Assembly (NCBI GenBank): GCA_029204225.1
Contig: CM055113.1
Coordinates: 26,649,462 to 26,713,461 of the forward strand
Length of the DNA stretch: 64,000 nt
Direction of reading: 5' to 3'
From: Diphasiastrum complanatum
Lineage: Eukaryota > Streptophyta > Lycopodiopsida > Lycopodiales > Lycopodiaceae
Of the stretch, positions 56,707 to 64,000 are shown piece after piece (the first letter of the stretch is position 1; each line of letters opens with the position of its first letter). The position numbers and the translations under genes were made by a program. Below the pieces are notes generated by a model, which saw nothing but the letters and a program-made list of their open reading frames with translations, ran no database searches and was not told the origin of the DNA.

Positions 56707-57517
56707 TGAAAAAACAAAACGTTTCAATTGCAAAGCTTTGCTAGCTTTCCACCCTAGTTTTGACACAGAAGACACACAAAGCAAAATGTTCGCGAACAAT
56801 TTCGCGACACATGACACAAAAATGTTTCGCGACACAAAATCATTCATGCTCCACAAAGGACCAAGAAGATTAACCAAGTACCATGGGGTACAAATATTTG
56901 ATCTAATATTGTGACATCAACAGAAGTACTTTAGGACGTGGCTAATCCGCCACTCTTGTAATCCATGATAATTTATAGATGTTTAATCTTTCTGATCAGG
57001 GAAGTTACTCGACGCGACACGAAAAAGTTCGCGAACTATATACATTCTACTTGATGCATAAAACAGTTAGACAAAAAAAATACAGAATACATGTCTGCCT
57101 ATGAGCGAGACAATCTTGTAAGAGGATCAGCAGATCCAGAAGTCCGCTAGTAAGCAGCAGTGTCTGTCTACATTCTGGAGGATTGTAGGAATGATGTAGT
57201 CGGCAGTGACCAGCAATCATATCTGAATTCCACAAGAACTGATTTTGTTCGTGAATGCTTTCGTTTCGCTTTGCGATCACTTGGCTTTCAACATAAATCA
57301 ATTTCAGAGCCCATTCAAGTTTCGTTTCGTTTCGTCTAGTTTTGTTTTGTTTCGTTTCATTTTGTTACAGAGCCTAATTGATCTTTTCGCGAATTCTTCT
57401 CGAGCATAAATTATTTGTGATCAGAATAGTTTCGCAAAAATTTTGCGAATCGTTCAAAAGACTCCCATCAGTTTGTCACCAGAATTTTGCTGGAATTTCA
57501 TTTTGCACTTTCCATCA
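56707..57517 (+). repeat. 3' LTR of Copia-V
   Basis: 811 bp, TGAAAAAACAAAACG...ACTTTCCATCA. Shorter than the 5' LTR but matching it at both ends. It has the same TTCGCGAAC palindromes and a TTTCG run about 57315-57365. Confidence 0.88.
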
Positions 57518-59560
57518 ATGTCCAATATGGGGGAAGTCGTAAAAGCAAGCTAATTTTAATGTTTGGAAGTTTAAGCTCAAAAAATTCTCATGGATAAGGA
57601 GCTCTGGGAGTTCATCATAACCTATCTAATGTTTGAAGCTGATGTGAAGGCCTATAACAAAAAAGTGAGGAGGACTCTGACCGTCATCAATTTATCTGTG
57701 AAGGATCGCGTGATCATATAAGTGATGCTACCACTCCAAGAAAGACATGAGATGTTCTAAGTAGGTAGTACGAGGTCTTGAATCCTTCATGCATTTGTTT
57801 ATGAGAAGCAAAATGAGGAATATCAAGATGGAGACCAATGAGAATATGACAAGCAACTTTACATGCATAAAATAATTGTGGGATGACCTTCATTCTATTG
57901 GAGTAGTGGTAAGGGACATGGCGTTAGTTCAAAATTGTATAAACGGGTTAATAAAATAATTCCAAACCTTCATCGGTGGCATTGCATCAAGGGAGAGATT
58001 ACCTGCACTTGAGGAGCGAATGGTATCATGCTACAAGAGGACCCAACATAGGGGCCAAATCAAGGGCAATGAAGAAAAAGCATTGGCGGTAAAAGGTAAG
58101 GACAAGTAGAAAAAGAAGTATATATGTAATAAGAATACTTTTGATGAAATCCTTAGGCTCAAAGAAGAAGAAGGGCAAAGGTCTCCATTGCCATAAAATT
58201 GGACATTGGGCCCAAGATTGCTGAAAAAAGATGGGCAAGCTAAAGGACTCAAGAAATCTTCTTGAAGATGAGATGGTGAGACTTCAAATACTTTTATCTT
58301 TTTTATTGTCATCTCAGTGCCTATCACCTAAATATAAAGTACCAAATTGGTATGAGAAGCTGGTACAAGAGGGTGCCAAAGAAGCACCATCTGCAAGTCA
58401 AGTAGGAAAGATTAGAAGATCCATGAGAGAGCAAAGACCTTCATAAAGGTTCCAAGTAAAGTATACTCTTATGACTGAAATTAAGAATTCCCATGAACTT
58501 GCTATAGTTGAAGAAGCGAGAGAGACCAAAGTTTGGCAAAAAAAGAAGAGATGAAGTCCACTGAAAAGCACAACACCTGGGAACTTGTGGATCTTCCTAC
58601 AAATAAGAAATCTACTGGGAATAAGTGGGTGTATAAAATCAAATATCATGTAGATGGATCTACTGCCAATTACAAGGCAAGACTAGTTGCTAAAGGCTAA
58701 TGTAGATTGCAAGTCATTGATTGTATAATGTAGATTTCAATGCATCAAATAGTTGTTGAATTACTTGAGAGATTTCACATGGAGGATAGTAAGGTATCAT
58801 GATTGTCATTGTTGTTGGTGCAAAACTCTAAAAGTATCATCAATTCTTTGATGCGACTGAGTATCATTCTTCAGTTGGAAACATAATCTATCTCACACCT
58901 ACTAGATCGGATATTTGGTATGCTGTGGGGACTAGTCAGTCAATGTACGCATTTTTTGAAGCAATCACATTGAAAAGCCGCTCAGTGTATTTCTAGTCAT
59001 GTGAAGGATACAGCAAAGTTTGACTTATTTTATTCCCATGATGGAAACCATGTAAAACTTGAGGGCTACGTCGATGTAGATTGGGGTGGAAGCATAGATG
59101 ACATATGCTCTACGTCAGGTTATGCTTTCCCATTGGTAATGGTTGTCTTTCATGGTCTACCAAAAAGCGAAAAGCAAAATACAGTAGCTATATCTACTAA
59201 AGCTGAGTATAAAGCTGTAGGAAGTGTTGTACAAGTGGCTGCTTGGTTGCGACAGTTGACTGTAGAGATAGGACTTTAGTGGGACTCTGGGCATGTCACT
59301 TTTTGTGATAGCTAGAGTAAGATATAGCTTGTGAAAAATCCTATTTATCATGCTAGACTAAGCACATAAAAATTAGGTATCACTTTGTACGTGAACATAT
59401 GCTTAACAATGAGGTTAACATACCCAAGTGGTCAACAAAGATTATAGAATATCTTATAATGGGACGAGCACCTCCAAATATGAATAAGGTAAAGCAACAC
59501 AAACTAATTTTGAGATCTACTTTGTATACCTTAATAGTAGAACAACTTTACAAGATAGGT
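57518..59560 (+). mobile_element. Copia-VI: heavily decayed Ty1/copia remnant
   Basis: Gag start-like ATGTCCAATATG at 57518, Gag phrases (KELWEFIITYL, VRRTLTVINLSVKDRVI) to about 58050, zinc-knuckle remnant (LHCHKIGHWAQDC) near 58185, RT start (NTWELVDLPTNKKSTGNKWVYKIKYHVDGS) near 58575, RNase H (LEGYVDVDWGGSIDD, TKAEYKA) about 59060-59220. Large parts of the body are missing. Layout and phrases are closest to Copia-II. Many breaks; old. Copia-V is inserted exactly at its Gag start. LTRs not recognised. Confidence 0.8.
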
Positions 59561-59574
59561 CTTATGTAGATGTT

Positions 59575-59850
59575 TCCTTCCTCATGAGATCAAAACAATC
59601 ATCCAATTGACTCATGAAAGAATAGGAGGTGGACACCTTGTTGTCAATTTGACTGCAAAGAAGTTACTAAAAGGTGGATTTTGGTGCCTAACCCTTTACA
59701 TGAATGTCTATCAATTCATCAAATCTTGTGATGTGTGCCAACGATGTCGAACGTCCTCCCAGAAAACCAAATTGGATGCCCTTGCAAACTGTCATAGCTC
59801 AGAGTCCATTTGAAAAGTGGTTTATTGAATCTATAAATATATCACGCAAA
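59575..59850 (+). mobile_element. Ty3/gypsy integrase scrap
   Basis: About 70 residues of an H2C2-type integrase zinc region (HERIGGGHLVVNLTAKKL, FIKSCDVCQRCR) followed by remnants of the start of the integrase core (PFEKWFIE in another frame). It is of a different gypsy lineage from A1-A3, whose zinc region reads CPTCQQ. An isolated fossil fragment. Confidence 0.7.
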
Positions 59851-60690
59851 TTCTGACGTCTACATCCGACATATGCTCAAAAATTTCATAATTCGTCGCA
59901 ATCTGACACGTCAAGGTCCGACGTCCCAGTAAAAAATCCGAAAATCAGAGTCCGGCAATCAGGAAATATGGGCGGCAACCAATTTTTCAAAGGCACGTCG
60001 GAGTCTGACATGTCGGATTCCGACTTGCAGACATGGATATGACCTGTCACAAATTTTTTTTAAAAAGATACGTGTAATCCGACGTGGACGTCAGACCCCG
60101 ACGTGCGTCGGATTCCGACGTTCACGTCGGCAAGCCAAAAAGCCTGTCCACGACATCTGGCACATTTGTCCGGGCCTGAATGGGCACAGACGTTGGATAT
60201 TGTTTTAAAAACAATTCACAAACATTGCTTCTCCAAGAACTCAACTCCAAGAAAAACCCAATAAAAATGCGCGCGCTATTTTTTACGCTTTTATTTTTAT
60301 TTAATTTGGGACGTCGGAATCCGAGACGTCCTAACACGTCGAATAGATGTCGGACACACGTCGGACATTTTTTTTTATCATTCTGTTAATAGACGTCGGA
60401 TTCCAACAACTTTATGGGATGTCGGATTCCGACAACTTTATGGGACGTCATATTCCGACGTCCAAGCATACATTGGATGAACGTCGGATGCGCGTCGGAC
60501 ATCCGTCGGTGAAATTTTGGCATCATTCTGTGTTTACAAACGTCAAAATCCGACTGAATTCCGAGACGTCGCAATGCGACATCAACGTCAGAGCGTTTGC
60601 CACGTCTTTGGACGTCGCAATGTGACGTCCACGTCAGACATCGCATTGTGACGTCCATGTCGGATTGGGTTTTCGTCATCGTCGCAAATC
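59850..60690. repeat. CpG-dense palindromic tract (ACGTCGGA/TCCGACGT)
   Basis: More than a dozen copies of GTCGGA, TCCGAC or GACGTC occur in about 840 bp, many as the palindrome GTCGGATTCCGAC (60018, 60108, 60449 area) or joined to ACGT. Near 60565-60650 the theme changes to ACGTCGCAATGTGACGT. Spacers are not tandemly repeated. No coding frame is supported. The function is unknown. Confidence 0.6.
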
Positions 60691-61140
60691 GTGGCGGGTG
60701 TTGTTGTGAATCCGATGCATCCCGCTGCTCATTACATGCAAGCTGGATATATTATAATAGTTATGGATTATCTTACTAGTAAATTGAAGCTAAAGATGTA
60801 AAGGAAGCCAATGCGAAAATAATGACCTATTTTGTTGGAAACTAAGCTCAACGTTTCCTCCTTTGTCATACTATTTTCATTTCAAGATTCTTCTTGCACA
60901 TTTTTTTTAATGATCTAGGATCAGATGCAACCTCTTTTTGGTTCTATGTCTGCTCATCTGATACATGTAGGAATCACAAAGGTTTCCTATTCGGCTAATC
61001 TTCATCAAAGAAGTTGAACTATTTGAAAGTCGACTTCATCGACTTTCTGGCTGATCTACATCAAAGGGTATCCATTCCCGTCTACTTCTGCATTCGAATG
61101 TCAAAGCATCATGAAGAACATCGAAGGCCTGATCACCCTA
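60691..61140. other. Unassigned DNA
   Basis: No gene or clear repeat. TCGAC/GTCGA motifs (GAAAGTCGACTTCATCGAC near 61025) become common towards the tandem array. Confidence 0.4.
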
Positions 61141-61500
61141 GACTTCTTCAATAATCAAGTCACTTGACATCGAAGTCTTCGACTTCTTTGACAACTTCAG
61201 TCATCAACCAAAGTGCTTGACGTCTTCCATCGAAGTCTCCAAAGTCTCTGACTTCTTTGACAACTTCAACCATCAACCGAAGTGTCCGACTTCTTCCATC
61301 AACATCTTTCACTTTTTGACAACTTCAGTCATCAACCGAAGTGTCCAACTTCTTCCACAACCAAAGTCTCCAAAGTCTCCAACTTTTTGACAGCTTCATT
61401 CATTAACCGAAGTGTCCGACTTCTTCCACATCCGAAGTGTCCAAAGTCTCCGAAGTCTCTAACTTCTTCGACAACTTCGTTCATCAACTGAAGTGTGACT
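61141..61500 (+). repeat. Degenerate tandem array, 59-81-bp units
   Basis: The anchor GACAACTTCA (or GACAGCTTCA/GACAACTTCG) recurs at 61190, 61259, 61318, 61389 and 61470, each followed by TCATCAACCGAAGTGTCC-like sequence and CGACTTCTTCCA. Unit length varies through copies of the small block CCAAAGTCTC. A 69-residue open frame (61282-61491) is a by-product of the repeat and not a gene I would support. Confidence 0.75.
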
Positions 61501-61712
61501 TCAACAAATGAACTGTTTTTAACACCTTCAGCCTTTTCGGCTTTTTCATCTTTTTTGTCTTTTTCGGGAGAAATGTGAAGAGAGAGAAAAGGGTGAAGGT
61601 CATCTATTTTCAACGAGAAACGTCTCCAGTCACTTCCCAAAAAATGCAAAGTGATAGAAAATGGGACACTCGTCCACGTCAGCGATCTCGAGTCGTCTGA
61701 CCATGTATTTAA

Positions 61713-62411
61713 TGTACAGTTGTCATTTTGTCATTGTAGTTCAACTACTCCCTGAGTACAACAAAGTACTTAATTAGATGACAAACATTTATTGTAATTA
61801 GATACATAGATCCGGTGTATAAATACACCTTCATAGCACACTCTCTACATGATGCTCTGTCCATGAGACGAATGAATTTGAGCTTCCAAGTTATGCCGCC
61901 ATTCTGGTTGTAACTCATTGTATGCTTCAGTGTAATATAGCAGCAATATGCTTTTCTATCTGTGTATAACGTAGATGAATGCTTACTATAATTTGAATGC
62001 ACTTCGCTTCTGTTTGATCACGTATGTTTACTCACTCTGATCAGAACATGGACGTCTATGACTCCTCAGTTTTTTATCAGACAATGGTTGTCTTTGACGC
62101 CTGAGAAACTTGCGATTTTCATCAAACAATCAATCTAAGTTTTTCAGAACTGAACTTCTCATTAAATCTGATTTCTAGTAATACCTCAGACCATTTCTAA
62201 TATCTTCGGTGGACTGTACTCATATGACCATTTGTTTTTTAGTATGAATCGATTTATTAAGATCCTGTTGGGCAGAGCACTTGAGCTGCGATTATAACTT
62301 AGCATTTACATTCATTAGATTGTTTTTGCATGTAGCAGCCCATAATAACGGGAGAGTCGTTCCGCAACTATTTCCTTCTCTCTTCTCTGGTTGCGTTCTA
62401 CCGTCCTATCA
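61713..62411 (+). repeat. Probable 5' LTR of Copia-VII
   Basis: The region ends CCTATCA three bases before a primer-binding-like site, and contains a promoter-like TATAAATA near 61820 followed by a leader-like stretch. The left edge (TGTACAGTTGTC at 61713) is a guess, since the second LTR is outside the window. Confidence 0.4.
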
Positions 62412-62414
62412 AAT

Positions 62415-64000
62415 TGGTATAAGAGCATAGCTCAATAAATCAAGAGATTATTGTATTTGTATTATTGTTAACATGTCTCATAGAGGCCAGAATCATTGAC
62501 AAGTTCAATGGTTCTAACTTCTACATCTGGAAGTTAAAACTCTGGATAATGTTGATAGATAGAGATCTTTGGGATATAGTAGAAGGTTCTAACCTGAAAC
62601 CAGAAGATGGTGATCAAGCAAAGGCATAGAAGATCAAAGATCAGAAGGCCTTAGCATGTATCACACTCAATCTGGCCGACTCCCAGAAATCTCGTATTAC
62701 CACGTGCAAAACCTCTAAGGATGCATTAGATTTGTTATCAATTCTCTATGAGACTCAAGATGTAACCACATGATTACACCTTAGAAGGAAGTCCTTCACA
62801 CTTAGCATGTCTGAATCTACTGCCATCATTTCTCACATCAACAGGTTTAAGTCTTTAATAGATTAGTTATTAGCTGTAGGATGTGCTATTCAAGATGATG
62901 ATGCCGCTATGACCTTGCTTTGTTCTCTTCCAAAGTCGTATGAACACTTTGTGGTGATGATCTCCACACAACTCGGCCTCACTCTTCAAAAGGTGATTGG
63001 TCATCTTCTTCAAGAAGAAATGCAGATCCGTCAAAGACAAATCCGTGGCCCTGTACACCAAGAAGAAAGACTATTCCAAGGTCAAGAACCAAGTGTAGCA
63101 ACAGAAGCAGCAGAAGCCTCATACTCAAGGTGAGAGCAGTGAATCGCGCAAGAAGCTCTTCTGTAGATATTGCAAGAGAGCTAATCACGACATCAAGGAA
63201 CATCGAATCCACGTCTACAACGAAGCAAAGAAGCAATGACAAAAGCAGCCAGATTCCTCCAATGCGACGGAATTCAAGGAGCAAGATTCACACCTACTAA
63301 CCGCTTACAACAATGGCAACGAAGACCACGATAGCTGGTACCTGGACAACAACGCCACCCAACCCATGACCTCTCGCAAGGAATGGTTTACCGAGTATGC
63401 AGCTTACAACAAAGATCAATTCATCTACCTCAGAGTTTCAGGCACCATACGCGTGGAAGGCAAAGGGACAGTCAAGATCATGTTCAACAATGATCTTTCT
63501 ATTTGTGTTCCCAATGTTCTTCATGTACCTCAACTATCAAAGAACCTGTTATCAGTCTCTAGGATAACTGATGAGGGCCACACTGTTACTTTCTCTGCTG
63601 AGCAATGTACAATCTTCGATAAAGATACTACTCTGACTACATGTACTAGAGTTGGAAATCTATGTCTACTCTCTAACTCAGTTGCATTAGCTAGTATCTC
63701 TCATGAAAATGTAGATGATAATGCTATTTTGTGGCATAGTCGATTTGGACACGTGAATACAAGATAACCTATATGCATTGTAATAATCTAGTTGATGAAT
63801 TGTATTTTCTTTCTTCATTAGATAAGAAATCTTTCTCTAGTGAATCCTGTACTAGAAGCAAGTTTCCCAAATCACATTCGGTCAAAACAAAGCATGTATG
63901 AGATCTTGTACATATCGATATTTGTGGTCCAATGCCAACTCCATCTTGTACATATTGATATTTGTAGGAGATGCAATTTATTTTATCACTTTTATAGAGA
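62415..64000 (+). mobile_element. Copia-VII: 5' part of a decayed Ty1/copia element, runs off the window
   Basis: Primer-binding-like TGGTATAAGAGCAT at 62415; Gag about 62490-63120 (FNGSNFYIWKLKLWIMLIDRDLWDIVEG, CSLPKSYEHFVVMISTQLGLTLQKV); zinc-knuckle-like CRYCKRANHD near 63160; protease region near 63340; a GAG-pre-integrase stretch (VPNVLHVPQLSKNLLSVSRI, LWHSRFGHVNTR) 63366-63767; integrase start (HVDICGPMPT-like) near 63910. The element is broken in several places. Its Gag is the closest match in the window to the Gag of Copia-IV. Confidence 0.8.

Larger units (their letters stand above)
51622..57517 (+). mobile_element. Copia-V: full-length but decayed Ty1/copia element
   Basis: 5896 bp with LTRs at both ends (51622-52705, 56707-57517) and a perfect ATGTC duplication (51617-51621, 57518-57522). 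Primer-binding site at 52707. Gag about 52814-53270 (DSSGSNFVAWKVKTSLIL), protease motif DSGATSHFVT near 53560, GAG-pre-integrase and integrase about 53650-54650, reverse transcriptase about 55150-56150, RNase H to about 56700. Around ten or more breaks; a fossil. Over the part shared by both LTRs I count about 6% difference, so it is older than the 1-24 kb nest. It is inserted in Copia-VI. Confidence 0.9.

Noticed and set aside
61332-61649. Minus-strand frame rich in EVGDFG-type repeats as a protein
   Set aside because: It is produced by the 59-81-bp tandem array read in an open phase.

Overview
The window looks like heterochromatic, retrotransposon-packed nuclear DNA of a land plant with a large genome. 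Evidence: plant-type Ty1/copia elements; Ty3/gypsy chromoviruses with a C-terminal chromodomain; primer-binding sites matching plant initiator-Met tRNA (TGGTATCAGAGC); 5-bp target duplications; stacks of insertions within insertions. I found no host gene, tRNA or rRNA that I can defend. The species cannot be read from the sequence. A non-seed plant such as a fern is possible, but that is only an impression.

Layout. 1-24306 is a four-layer nest on the + strand. A chromovirus pol fragment (1-224) is followed by chromovirus A1, which runs from a 5' LTR at 225 to the end of its broken-up 3' LTR at 24306. That 3' LTR was hit twice: by B, an element without coding capacity (5587-10676, target duplication ATGTT), and by a second chromovirus, A2 (10859-23566, target duplication GGAAG). 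A2 in turn carries a whole-looking copia element, Copia-I (13115-19543, target duplication ATGTG), inside pol. Copia-I has one uninterrupted 1317-residue Gag-Pol frame.

24314-36000 holds a B-type LTR fragment; a block bounded by inverted clusters of CTATGCT-AGCATAG palindromes (25.04-25.17 and 32.93-33.13 kb) that contains two decayed copia elements (Copia-III on +, Copia-II on -); and a truncated minus-strand chromovirus A3 with one LTR. 36-38 kb is AT-rich and featureless. 38.07-42.77 kb is Copia-IV, which looks mosaic. 42.77-44.03 kb is an unrecognised, decayed coding-like tract beside a third palindrome cluster. 44-51.6 kb is mostly non-coding, with one orphan primer-binding-like site and a local duplication. 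51.6-59.6 kb is Copia-V (51622-57517, target duplication ATGTC) inserted at the gag start of the older Copia-VI. A gypsy integrase scrap, a CpG-dense palindromic tract (59.85-60.69 kb), a 59-81-bp tandem array (61.1-61.5 kb) and the 5' part of Copia-VII complete the window.

How the parts may work together. None of the three chromovirus copies has a recognisable gag between primer site and protease. Instead the leader carries repeated short hairpins (GTGCTGCC...GGTGAAAGCAC). The non-coding element B has the same hairpins (eight against five), the same primer-site position, similar LTR tips and a similar tract before its polypurine run. This suggests a two-part parasitic family: A supplies pol, B supplies only signals, and Gag comes from elsewhere. 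That model is inference. LTR divergences are hand counts: about 0.8% for Copia-I and A2, about 1% for B, about 3% for A1, about 6% for Copia-V.
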